From NCBI GenBank assembly GCA_003665825.1, contig QPFY01000001.1:1357001-1421000 (forward strand): a DNA stretch of 64,000 bases, written 5' to 3'. This document shows, piece after piece, positions 47,116 through 58,479 of the stretch; the stretch's first letter is position 1; each line of letters begins with the position of its first letter. The notes under the pieces are model-generated. The model saw nothing but the letters and a program-made list of their open reading frames with translations, was not told the origin of the DNA and made no database searches. Source of the stretch: Microbotryum silenes-acaulis (taxonomy: Eukaryota > Basidiomycota > Microbotryomycetes > Microbotryales > Microbotryaceae). The translations under genes and the position numbers were made by a program.

Positions 47116-47934
47116 TTACTCAGTGCATTGCTGGCTTTCGTAGATCACCCGTGGTTCCTCCAACTCATAAGCAATATGTTGATAGCGCCCACAGCAGTTT
47201 GTGATGGTGGCGCACACAGCAGTTTGTGATGGTATAGTCACCAGTGCAGCTAGATTTGGCGGTAAATCGTCCCCATGTGACCCAGGTGAGTTCGCCGTCG
47301 CCGTCTGCCGATGTGAGCGCACAAGCAGGTGTATTATCCTCAGAGCTTGTGGTGAAATAGTACCAAGGGAGCTCCGTTACTCGCGCACTAATGACTACTA
47401 GTCAGCACTACTTGTCGGTCAGTTGCATCTGCCAGGTATAATTATTCTGCATCTCGGCAATTGTACGAGCTGATGTGCAGTCATCGGACGCGCCGCCGAA
47501 TCGGTCCTGCATTCATCGCTTTGAAAGGCATCTGAAACGTCCGTTTGGGACTGGTTTGACGGTAGACGAACTTGAACTACCTCTTAGTAATCTATTCCCA
47601 CAATTATGACCAGAGCGAGGGTTTCGTGGCATGGGGGAAAGTTTTGAGTAGGAAAGTCTCCGTCGGTGCATGCTCCCTTTCCTTGAAACCCATCGCTCAC
47701 TGCAGCACCTCGGATGTACACGTAAAACTTGCCGATGTAACAGACATCGACGGGTGGTAGATAGCAGCTGAAGTCATGGAATAGGTAACATTGAGGAGAG
47801 CAAGATATTCTGATACGGTCAGGAACAGCGGCTTTGAGTGCAAAGTCACTCGACGCTCGGCGCCTGCAGGCTGCATGCTGCAGGCTGAGGCCCCGAGTGG
47901 GCCATGTTCTTCGAAGGTGGCCCTCGCACATGCA
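47116..47934 (-). pseudogene. unknown spliced gene broken by a 25-bp tandem duplication, right copy
   Basis: Exact mirror of 41022-41840 with the same 25-bp tandem duplication (47184-47233). The break is therefore older than the inverted duplication, or was copied with it. Confidence 0.35.
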
Positions 47935-48696
47935 TCTGAAGTCGCGATTCAGCCTTGCCCAACGACGTGACATGTCTTGTTCCTATCGACCAGATCTACT
48001 CACCGATTTTGAAGAATGGGTACTATATGTTGAATGTTTCCACTCGCCTGTCTTGACACGGGTTTTGTTTTGTGTACAAGAGCATGATCAAGCGCCTTGA
48101 GTCGAAACTCACTCCGACTCCGAGTCGGTGCTCGGCTCCTGTGAGGATGGCTACTTGTGAAGGGGGCATTTCGAAAACCCCCCATGAAAGGCTTGCCAGG
48201 CGGCGGCAAAGGGACTAAGAGCATACACAAGCCGACCTTTTGTATCTTGCGAGCTGTCACGAGAGTCAACATCATGGAGTATGAGCGGTAGAGAAGGAGT
48301 ACGAGTCGAGTGAACAGAAGCCGGCCCGGCTGGCAGCCAGGCTGTGCAGTGTACCGTTGGCCAGCCAATCAAAGAACGCGAACACTCTCGTTGCATATTG
48401 TAATTTTCACATTGGAATTTATACAGAATGCCGAGGCTGATGTCCCTATCCCAAAAAGCCGATCAAATTGGGCCGGTAGCAAGTCAAGTTTGGCCCATGT
48501 AGTGTACTTGAGTCTCTGCAAATCCGTCAGATCGATACACTGACCCGAGCTTCCGCCACAGGCCCTCGTCCTTGACTACACGCATCTTCTCTCCCCATAC
48601 ACCTCACACACCGCACTCATACAATCCTGACACACGCCCTTCACTCTGTACTGGACGCTATTATTTCGTACACAGCTGCACACATTCACTCACGCG

Positions 48697-50962
48697 ATGC
48701 AAGATCCGTCACTCTATGATGCGCGGCACCCTTGGGATGATGTCAGCTCAATTGGTGTCCCATGCGTGACTTGAACTCCTCGTTGGTCGACCAAGGAACA
48801 GGGCCTGGCCTCGTCGATCGTATCGCTGCCAGAGTCATATGAATCTAGCGGAACATCAGCCCAAGCATCGACCGCCGCATCATCACCGCCGCCGAACCCG
48901 TCGTCTGGCGATCACTCTTCCACTGGTACATCAAGCGCCTCCTCGTCATCTAGCTCTGATGACGCCCGGGAGTTCGAGTGGCCGTCATTGAGGGACTATT
49001 TCATCAAGTCAATGGACGACTCGGAAGCGGAGGGCAGCAGAACAGGGCCTTCAGGGATGCCCGAGATCACTTGGGAGTCGGGGAAGCCAAGTCTGGTGAG
49101 TCGGCCTCGTTGACTCGGAACGGACTGAGCCAGCGTGGTTCGGGCAAGGGGCAAGAGGGTAAAGCGTCTGGTCGTTGACGAGTGCGTTCGACCTGTGCAG
49201 AGAACCCGCGGACGTTTCATTACCTACCGTGACCCAGTACATTTCGGTCCCCTGGACTTTTCCGACAAGATGCCGGGTGCTGCCCTCCTCACTCGAGAAG
49301 CCTTTGAAGCCGGAGGCGCCGACGCCAACAGGAGCTCACACTGCGAGCAGCACGAGACTCCACAAGACTGGTCACGGGTCGCGGTAGTAGGTGATATCAT
49401 GGTCAGGGGTCAGGTACGTAATGTAGGTGGCGACAAAGAAGCTCTCCACGAACGATTTGAGGGGTACATCCGTGCGCTCGCCACCAACCCGATCCGCTCG
49501 CACGCCTTCGGCTTTATCCTCGTCGAATCGACCCTCGTCATCTTTCTTTGCACCCATGGCGGTCTATTGTTAAGTCCCGATATTGAGTGCACCGAAGCGA
49601 ATGGCCACCTCTCGACGTTCTTTGCCCGACTGCTCAGCCTGACGGACTCGGAGCTTGGCATCGTCGCGAGCCTGTCTGCTTACCCGTTCGCCTTCGCCGG
49701 GTTACCTCTGCGGGTGCCTCGATATCGCAAGCACTTGGCGTCAGTCCCCACGTTCAGTCGCGTCGAGATTGTGGAACAACTCTGCCGGAGCACCTTTTGG
49801 GATGGACGGTGCACAGTCGGCCTATCGAGTCAGGGCGACCCGAGGCGGCGGCGAGAAGGAAGCGTCCACGTCTACCCAGGAATATGCCATGACGGTTTCT
49901 TTCGTAGCGGAGCCTCGGAGCGATGAACACGACCGTATCCGCCTCTCCATTGCCACAGCTCCACCCGAAGAGCGTGAAGGGTTGACGAACATCGTCGATG
50001 TGTACCGCGAGAGCGAGTTCACCGTCGTGCCCAAGTTTCTCGGAGGCGGCGGTGGCCTGCCGCGTGGGTTCCGATTCACGCCGAGGGCGATGGAAGTCGC
50101 CTTTCATGAGCAATGCTTTGATCCCATCTGGGTCATCGATTCGACCGTCTCCCTTGCTCGAGTCATCCTGGGCGTAGCCAAAGGTGAGTGTCAGGACTTG
50201 GCTATGATTGGGGCGTGCCAGCGCCATGATCTCACGAGCTCCTGTGTCGTCCTCAGGTCTGCGAAATCTCTACCGGATGCACATCCTGCATCGTGACGTC
50301 TCGGCCGGGAACATTATGGTCGCTCCAGATGGACAGGGTGTGCTCATCGATTACGACCTGGCCATCTACATCAAGGATGACGGTCCCACCCCCGCCGAGC
50401 GATACCGCCGAGCCGTAGGTTCAGCTTCGCTGGGAGTCGAACGTAAAGACTTCGAGTGTGCTGTATGAGCTGACGAGCCCGGGCTGTCTCGTCTCCGTAG
50501 GGGACTTTTGTCTTCCTAGCTCGCCAAAGATTCCCACCCCTTGGCGGTGTGGGACCCCCTCTTCCCCATCAGCCCTGGCACGACATCGAGTCGCTCGCCT
50601 ACGTGATTCTCTTCCTTGTATTCAGTCGACCCGAGGGTCCCAATGGCCCAAAGGACATGATACCCACCACCAGAATCATTTGGTCCGGCTGGGAGGACCC
50701 GGAAAGCTTCCCCGCCGAAAGCAAGATGGTGCTGTTCCAAAGCCACTATAGCCTACAAAAGACACTTCAACCCTACACATCTTATTGGGCTGGCGTCTTC
50801 GACCTACTCGGAATCGTCATGCGCTTTTGCGGGCTGGATTATCCGCGAGGTCGCTTGATGAGGGAGGAAGAAGAAGCTGAAGTGAATGCTCCGTGGGAGC
50901 AGGGTAAGCTTTCTCACGATGGATTCATTTCTGATTTGGCAGCCCTTGTTGACAGGCCTTAG
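48697..50962 (+). pseudogene. FunK1-type fungal protein kinase A, right copy, with a frame switch
   Basis: FunK1 kinases are a fungal-specific, often expanded family with mostly unknown substrates. N-terminal conserved region: RFEGYIRALATNPIRSHAFG, LVIFLCTHGGLLLSPDIE and FFARLLSLTDSELGI. Kinase part: LYRMHILHRDVSAGNIMVA (catalytic loop), VLIDYDLAIYI (DFG position degenerate), GTFVFLARQRFP and WHDIESLAYVILFLVF, a FunK1 hallmark. Introns 49096-49200, 50184-50256 and 50415-50500 keep frame. Near 49770-49800 the frame changes from EIVEQLCRS to GAPFGMDGAQSAYRVRA with no plausible intron, so the glycine-loop region is disrupted unless frameshifting or an unseen splice occurs. The start at ATG 48697 with a 36-nt first intron is tentative. 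A functional gene with an unusual splice remains possible. Confidence 0.75.
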
Positions 50963-50989
50963 AAGCCGAGTCCCTGTTTATCAACATCT

Positions 50990-51277
50990 AGAGGTGATTC
51001 TTCCTCCGCCTAGCTGCTGCTTTAGCTGTCTGGGCCGAGCTCGTTTAAGCAACCTCCACCCCGAGCTCGCCGTGGCAGTGGTTTATCGCACCCAGCACAG
51101 ATTCTCTGTAATATGGTTACATGACTGGATGGCGAGCCATGTAGGAATGACTGAGTGAAGTATTGTCGCTTGTACCTTTGCTGTGTTGGAGCGGAACCCC
51201 CACTGTGACGTCAAATAGGGGCTAGCACAGCAATCACTGCAGCTCGGATTCAGTTGCCGTAATAAACATGCGCAAAC
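50990..51277. other. short intergenic region outside right arm
   Basis: Unique sequence after the arm edge, between the FunK1-A right copy and the inverted FunK1 fragment. No gene recognised. Confidence 0.4.
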
Positions 51278-51670
51278 TCAACTCAACGAGAACGCATTAG
51301 AACCGCTACGGTCAAGTTCTTCGCTCGACTTCAGGCTTGACGGAAGATGTACACTTGAACTCTGGGCTGGGTCCTCTAAACAGCTTTTAAGGAAGGGTTG
51401 CAGCTCTGTGATGAATTGATGGTGGGGATACTTTCCTCGATGGGAACTCTCTCCTCGCTCCCACGGAGCATTCACTTCAGCTTCTTCTTCCTCCCGCCTG
51501 CAGCGACTCAGCGGATAATCCATCCCGCAAAAGCGCATGACGATTCCGAGTAGGTCGAAGACGCCAGCCCAATAAGATGTGTAGGGTTGAAGTGTCTTTT
51601 GTAGGCTATAGTGGCTTTGGAACAGCACCATCTCATCGATTCGACAGAATACTTCTTCAATGGTGGACAT
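51278..51670 (-). pseudogene. diverged FunK1 C-terminal fragment, inverted relative to right FunK1-A
   Basis: The frame contains MVLFQSHYSLQKTLQPYTSY and WAGVFDLLGIVMRFCG, nearly identical to the C-terminus of FunK1-A. It then diverges (MDYPLSRCRREEEEAEVNAP) and has a different tail ending NAFSLS. The homologous core is about 51455-51632. Upstream of the core the N-terminal MSTIEEVFCRIDE has no kinase match, so the fragment is a chimeric relic. It differs from FunK1-A by several substitutions, so it is an older duplicate than the palindrome. Confidence 0.7.
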
Positions 51671-54600
51671 TCTACTTCTTGCTGTTCTTCATCGGAGCTC
51701 GAGCTTCCAGACGATGAAGAATGGGAGTCACCCGACGAACGGAGTCAAGTCGTGTAGCTCCTTCAAAATAGGATGTATCTCCGATCGTATCGAATGAAGA
51801 TGCCGTGTCCGACTTCGAGCTGGCCCGGCTACTCTCGCTCCCTCATTCGGTGATCAGAGCTTCGGCCGGGGCTTTCCGGTTCACGAGGGAATCATATTGG
51901 GTGCTCCGGCTCTGTTGCTACCATTCAGCCATTCAGACATCGATCGCTCTTCTGTCGCGGCGCAGTTTGAGGAATGACTGCGTAGGCCGACTAGTAAAGT
52001 TTAGGAGAGGAGCTGTCGCATTGAAGAATTGAGGTGGCGTATAAATGACATGGAGTCGAATGAATCAAAACTGCTAGGAGTCCCCCCCCCACCCCCACCC
52101 CCTTTGCGACTTGAGTTCCGAGTGCAGGGCTTTGAAGTGGGAGGTGCACCGTTCCAGCCGTCATGATCTCCCCGTCCCTTGTACAATCGCCTCAAAGACT
52201 AAATATTGATGATACACGCCTCTCGAGTTGATAGTTGCAGGGACTGGATCCGACATCGGCCTAATCTCTGCTGCGCAATTCTCAGGAGGATCACCGCGAG
52301 AGTTTCTCGACACAGGGATCTTCTGCTGAGCCTCAGCCCGTTTGCCCTCATCTTACAAGAGCGGCTGGCCCCAAATTACTACCTCGCTGAAGATTCTGTC
52401 TTAAACCTCTTTCTGTAGTTGAGGTTGTATAGTGCCATTTCTGGCTATCGACGGTGCTGACAGGTTCGAAGTGAGCACGTCTCCAGTGCTACCTACTAGC
52501 TATGAAGGCCCCTGGGCGGGAAATCTACAGAGCCCGCAGGGCCAGGAAAACGGAGTGGCGGGCGCGGGGGGAAGATGACATAAAGGTGGGGTCCGAGTTA
52601 CAGTATACCAGTCCTTGTTTTTAATCCTCCCCACTGGACTCCTGCAGCCACGATCATGCTGAGTCCTCTGCGAGCAGTGGGCTCGGCAGCTCGGCACCCG
52701 CAGCGGATACGATCGCCATACGTGGTCCAAGAACCTCCGGCTCGGAAGCTTTCTGAGCACAAAGGATGCCAATCGGTGTCGTAATCTCTTTCAACGACTA
52801 GAAGCAGAGGTGTATTCTCGTAGTTTGTGCTTTCTTCGCAGCCCAAGCCATTGAAAAGTTCAACAGCTGTAATAAGTACAACAATTATGCGTGCTGTGTG
52901 ACGTTGACCCAGACGTGTGTGATCACGGCTTCGGAACCGACGATCGGCGCGCGACTCCGTCGTCCGTTAAATTGACACGTCGACCGACGACCGACAAGCA
53001 CACCTTTCCGAGAGCTATTTTACTTTTCCTTAGAACGGATTTGCAATCAGAGACGGTCAAAGAGTCGTACAACAAGCAGCTGCGCGGGGATGACAGCGAT
53101 CTTGAGCCGTGACTCGCGATCCGGATGTGATCTGTGCAAGCGTTGCACCTTGATAGCTTGATCGGTGATGACGGCAGTTGCTCGCTTCGGGGATCATCGC
53201 GAGCTGTTTGAGGGACCTAGTGCAGGTATGGTATCAGGCCACAGCGAAAGAACGGCACCAAAAAAACTATTTATTCAGAGGATATCTTTGCCCAAAGGGA
53301 CACGACCCATGCCCTCGATGCGAAAATTGGAAATGCGGAGTAGGACCCTCATCTGCCTCTCGGGCGAAGGGTGATGCGAAGAGGCCCCGTGGGCGCGGCC
53401 GCGGAGGCCCTGGCCAAGCTAGGCCCGGCCTGGGGCGCGCGCCCCGGGAGCTGGGAGGCCTGCGCTGACCTGCGCGATTTGATCGATGAGTTCAATCGCA
53501 CTCCCTCTGTTGAGAGCTCGCGCTCGTCAGCCCAGTTGCTCTCGTTCTGTACCCGTGCGACAATTGAATTCCGTTTCAGGTTTCGAGGCGTGACGACGGG
53601 CCACCGACACATCTTCGACCCCTGCTTTGGATTCGACGCAACCCCTGGACAGACCCCCTGCTCGCAATCCGATCGAAGTTTCGATTAAGCGACGTCTCGT
53701 CTATCGGTCGTTGGGACGGCGCATCGCATCACCCACCCACCGCCGCGGTCTTCTCGACGACGCCGAGGCCAGCTTTGACAGGGTTTTGTTCGGTTTCTTG
53801 TCGACTTTTATCTATCTAATCTATTCCGTACTCGTTGTTCGTAGGGTCGTTCACTCGACCTCTGTGAACGCAGTGCCTCGTCGCACTCCTTGGTCCGACG
53901 GTTTCACTTGGATCGACGATCAAAGTCGACGTCGTTGACGACCGAAGCACCTCACCCCCCTCCCCTCCACCGCCCAGCTCGGTCAGGCCCGCATCATTCG
54001 CCTGTCCTGCGAAGCTCAGTTACCAAAAAAAGACGGTCTACTTGAAGTGTGAGTGGTGCTATCCTGTTCGTCAGTTTGAGGGTGCAACCACGCGTTGCCA
54101 GGCCACTGGCTCCGCGAGCAACCGAGCGCTCCGTGAGTCGCAGGCGGCAGTGCCGGCAGTGGGCTCGGGCTCCATGTTCGGCTCGAACTGGCGCGGTCTG
54201 CCCAGCCTAGCGCCTAGCTCCGCCCGAACCTTGATGCAGTAACGGACTGCGCGACCCGTGCTATTGCACCGAACCATGAGAAGGAATCGTATAGGCTGAT
54301 CATGTTCTTTGTTTTCTTTTCCTCGCCACCTTCCGCCTGTACTTTAATTTCGATCCGGCTCGCCGACGTCTCCCGGCCGTCCTTCGATTTTTTGGACGCG
54401 CTTCGTAATGGCAATTATGGGGCCCACGCGCGCGCATTCACTCTACTCTCGGCCGGCGCCGTCTTGGTCACTGCACCCACACCCACCACCCACCTGGTCG
54501 TTTCCCATGTCTCAGTCGCCTCGCCCCGCACCCTCGTCTCCAGAACGCGTCGTTTCATTGGCTTGACCTTCAATCACTTCAGCCTTGTGAGTTGACACGA

Positions 54601-55152
54601 CCTGGAGTACATTCCAGCGGTCTAGCTAGTCCTGCTTGGGGGGCTGCCACGGACCTTGTGCACCGTGGCCCACGCGAGACACGAAACGATCGTGCGCCGA
54701 CCTTGGGTCCCTCGCCTAAAGCCAGGCCCATCGCGTCACCGGCATGTTTGTTTCGAGGTCTGGGAACCTTCTCGGCTGGGACAGCATGTCGTGGTCGGAC
54801 GGTGTTCGCTGGGCTGTCTTGAGCTCCAGCTGCTGGGAAGGGGTGCTGTTGGCGCCGACGCCAGCATCGAGGAGCAACCTCGGCCCCACCTGTTCGAAGA
54901 CGCATACATGGAGGTCTTGAAGGGTTCCCAGCATTTGAACATACCCACTGACTGGTCTTTCTCTCTCCCACACCGGTCCCTGTTTTCTCCTCTCGAAATG
55001 GCTCTGCGCAACCCTATTGCGATCCGTCTGTCACTCAATGGGCTCTGCTTCTAGGACGCGACTGGTTGGCTCGGGTCTCCCGTCGGCTCCCCCACGCTGC
55101 CCCCTCATTCGCCCCATTTCTTATCTCTCGCCTCCCATAGAACGCCCACACT
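51671..55152. other. 3.5 kb gene-poor region
   Basis: No gene could be supported. Features seen: a C-rich tract at 52082-52102; a short plus-strand frame at 53178-53468 with a Cys-rich motif (YLCPKGHDPCPRCENWKCG) followed by GC-rich low-complexity sequence; and a very GC-rich patch 53380-53470. The last 1-1.5 kb probably holds the promoter and leader of the CBM21 gene, with T/C-rich stretches around 54300-54590. Confidence 0.4.
52082..52102. repeat. C-rich tract, possible G-quadruplex on the minus strand
   Basis: Three or more runs of five or more C separated by single A bases. The minus strand therefore has clustered G-runs able to form a quadruplex. Function unknown. Confidence 0.6.
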
Positions 55153-57742
55153 ATGCCCTACGCAACACCATCCTCTCTCTCGGCTTCACCGACCAGTACA
55201 ATGACCCTTACCACAACCGATCGGAGCATGGCACCACGACCGGCGCGACACCACATGCGGTCACATTCGTCCGATGCGATCCCGACGTCGGGCAGCGGCA
55301 GTCACAAGCAGACGAGCTTTATTTATGTTCAGCCTGCCTCGCCCGAGGGTGACAAGGCCAGGTCCGCTTCGATCGACGCCACATGGAGCTCGGCTGCCAA
55401 CGCCGTCGCTGGACCTTCGAACGGCGCACCACCGAAACCGAGGAGGATCAAGCTCTTCGGGTTCACGCCCGCATCCGCAGCGAACGAAGATGATCCCTCA
55501 TCCCAAGACGAGTCTTCTTCAAACGAAGCGGCCCGTACCGACGATGAACAGGTCACCCCGCGAGTCGAGAACGCCAACTACACAACCAACTTCACCTTTG
55601 CCACGTCCGGGGTTCCCCTGGTGCCAGTTCCCAGCCGCACGACGTCGACGCCCATCGTTTCAGCGATGCGCGGCTCGGGACGGGCCAAGTCCGACTTCAC
55701 CGCTAGGACCTCTGCGATGGTCCGCAAAAAGTCGGGCGAGCTGGTTCGCTCTTCACTCAAAGGTGGTGACCCGCTACGACGCGACAAGCCAAGGTCTGCG
55801 CCATCGACGCCGATCGGCGCCAAGTACGTCCACTTTGACACGCAGTTGGAGCATGTCAAGCACTTCATTGCCCAGCAGCGACCCGCCGCCGTCAGTCGGA
55901 GTGGTAGTCCCGTCGAAACCGAGACTGAGGACGAGCCCGAGGCATTCCCCTTCCCCGCAATGGCGAGTGCTCAAGCCGGCTCGATCTCCCTGCGGTTGCC
56001 CAACTTCCCCGCACGACTTGACCACGACCAGGACGCGTACGTCGAATCGCTCGAGATGGCCTCGGATGGCAAATCGATCCGAGGTATCGTTCGTGTGCGT
56101 AATCTGTCGTTCGAGAAGTGGGTTGCCGTGCGCTTCACGCTCGACAATTGGCAAACCGTCTCCGAAGTGTCGGCCGAACACCACGAGTCGATGGGCTCGA
56201 TGTCGGATCGATTCGTCTTCACCATCAAGCTGCAAGACCTGCTCGCACGACTCGAAGCCAAGACGATGTTCATCGCCGTCCGCTACAACGTCGGCAATCG
56301 TGAGATCTGGGACAACAATGGTGGGCAGAACTACCGCGTCGAGTTCGTCAAGAACCCCTTGGCCCCGACTGGACCGCACGGAACAGCGACAGCACATGCA
56401 ACGTCTGGCAAACGTCAGGGATGGACTTTGGGCCATGGTAGCCACTCAGCCGACCCGATGGCTGACCTGCGCCGCGAGTTGGATCGACTGGTCATGGACG
56501 ACGATCTTGAGCCCACGGCGCATCACTCGACGCGATCGTTCACCGATGGGTCGCCGTCGATGTTCTCAAGCCGGTACGACTTTGGCAATTCGCTCAAGAT
56601 GTTCGGCACGCGTCCCTCGACGCATTTTGACGGGACGCATCTTGACGGCTTTGGCCACCCCCTTTCGGCCTCACCACCCAAGATTAACAAGGTGTATTCG
56701 ACGACGACCATCGTGGGCGGCATGCCCGCGACCGTTTACCACGATCCCGCATCGACCGTTTCGACCGCATACTCCCATGCCCCGGCCAGTGCCTCGGCTT
56801 CCTCCAAGCCTTCGGCCCCACTCGGCCGCCCGGTTGCCACGCGTGCCGATCTTCCCCCGGACTTTGGCTCCTCGACGCTGCAGCAGTATCAAGTCGCGTC
56901 ACCACTGTACTCGAAAGCATCCTCGCTGTACCCCGGACCTCCGTCAGGTCATCGTGCCCCTTCACCTCCTCCCGAAGCCGAGCTCGCGCGCCTCTACTCG
57001 GGATATCAAGACCGGCCCTTTCTGCCTCTCCAAGACACCAAAATGAAGACGGCTGTGCGCACATCGCATCACAAACCACCGGTTCCATCGCCAGGTGCAC
57101 AGATTCCGAGCTCGATGATGCACTACACCCCTCTGTTGCCCCCGACCTTCCGAGATCGATCCCGTCGATCACCATTGGCCTCGCCGATGAACTCGCCTCA
57201 TGACTCCCCATCTATCTCGCCACAGACGATGTCGCCTCCTCGCAAGGCCTCGCCGCCGTTGTACCCCGACGTGTCGCCCCCCGAAGAGGCTCTATGGTCA
57301 CCTGCCTCGTCGTCGACGGATCCACCATCGAGCGTGAACTCGTCCGACGCGCAGTCGGTCGATTCTGAAGCCACTTCGATCGCGGGATCGCCGCTGCAAG
57401 GCACCATAAACAGGCCCAGTGGTCCCATGGAGTTCTCAAGCTTTCTCGATCGAGTGAGTTGCCCTCTCTGTTCCGAGTGTCGGTGAATTTGGCTATCGAC
57501 TCCAGAAAGCTGACCTTCGCTGCGTGCTTTACCACGTTTAGTACTGTTTCCACACCGGTGGCCTCAACGGCGTGCCCAATGATTCCTCGAGCGATCTTGC
57601 CACGACGCCTCGCCGCACTCTGTTGTCAGGCTGTGGGTACTACTCGCCTGCTGGATCGTCTCGCGCCTCCTCGGGTGCCTCCACTCCACCGCGCGAAGAC
57701 GCGGCCTACGCCACCACCTTTCCCTCCGCCATCGTTTCATGA
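55153..57742 (+). CDS. CBM21-domain protein, probable protein phosphatase 1 (Glc7) regulatory subunit
   Basis: CBM21 proteins of the Gac1/Pig type target PP1 to glycogen synthase. The CBM21 domain is clear at about residues 270-400: VESLEMASDGKSIRGIVRVR, NLSFEKWVAVRFTLDNWQ, DRFVFTIKLQDLL, MFIAVRYNVGNREIWDNNGG and QNYRVEF. Before it lies a probable PP1-docking RVxF-type motif, AKYVHFDTQLEHVKHF. The N- and C-terminal parts are disordered and Ser/Pro-rich. An intron starting GTGAGT at about 57454 joins FSSFLDR to YCFHTGGLNGVPNDSSSDL, and the frame ends ATTFPSAIVS, TGA 57740-57742. Start ATG 55153 (MPYATPSSLS). About 830 residues. Confidence 0.87.
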
Positions 57743-58479
57743 CCGTCCGCCATCGGCGTCGTTCATCTTACCTCGCGGGCGAGACTGCCTTTCGCGTCTC
57801 TCGCATCCGCTGTTCAATGTATTGTATTCGTATCATTATGTCCCCCCAAATACCTCGTCTTGTTCTTCTAGAAGGGCTGGGGCATGTTTAGAAGAGTTTT
57901 CGTACAGCTTGTAGTACAGTAGCGGGGCGCCTTCATTCTCCTGAGTCTTGTCTCTAGGTGGTCAACATGTGCTTCTTTCCCCGTTTCGCTTCTCGCTTTT
58001 CTTTGCTTTGACGCTCCTTCTGTACTCTACCCACTTGCAACATACACACACCCTTGCATATGTCAGACTTCCTGCGGTGACAGCCGAGAGCTAGATAATC
58101 CGCACCCGAGAGCTAGCTTCAATGTGGTGGGCTTATGAAGGGTACACCGAGACTTGTTCAAGTTGTGTCTTTGTCGCTGGTAATGCGAACACTTGACACG
58201 TGGTTTCCTCGTTCTTGGGGGGCAATCACAGCTGACGACGTGGCGCGCGGGTCCAATCGGATCAGCTGTCAACAAACATCCTCGCACCGGAGAAAACCGA
58301 TAGTTGTTTAGCATTGCACTCCTTGTCCCTTGAGTTCTTGCCATGCCTACGGCTCCTTCGACGCTCCTCATCTCTGCTACCATTCGCCCCCTTCTTTGCT
58401 TTGACCCTTCCTTCACAAGACCCACCACGATGCGCCCCGTGAGACAGTGATGGACATCGAAGAGCAAGACGAAAAAGGC
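57743..58479. other. intergenic region between CBM21 gene and Cys-rich peptide gene
   Basis: Convergent 3' flanks, about 740 bp. T/C-rich stretches (57940-58030) fit transcript ends of the CBM21 gene. A 35-codon plus-strand frame starting MPTAPSTLL at 58343 is the only neat small frame and is not supported otherwise. Confidence 0.4.

Larger units (their letters stand above)
44733..50989. repeat. right arm of 6.26 kb near-perfect inverted duplication
   Basis: Reverse complement of 37967-44223. FunK1-B in this arm continues unbroken into the spacer, whereas in the left arm it is cut at 44223. So the right arm with the spacer looks like the parental order and the left arm like the added copy. 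Confidence 0.96.

Noticed and set aside
37967..50989. Palindrome as terminal inverted repeats of a giant transposon
   Set aside because: The spacer is only 509 bp and carries FunK1-B sequence, not a transposase; arms hold genes and show no flanking target duplication. Inverted duplication explains it better.
53178..53468. 96-codon plus frame with Cys-rich YLCPKGHDPCPRCENWKCG
   Set aside because: The motif is suggestive, but the rest is GC-rich low complexity with no start context, introns or family match; kept only as a note in the gene-poor region.
55274..57046. 590-codon frame in the CBM21 gene region
   Set aside because: Arg/Ser/Pro-rich shadow of the real frame, which contains the CBM21 domain and a PP1-docking motif.
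58343..58450. 35-codon plus-strand frame MPTAPSTLL...
   Set aside because: Short, no signal or family, and it overlaps the 3' flank of the better supported Cys-rich peptide gene.
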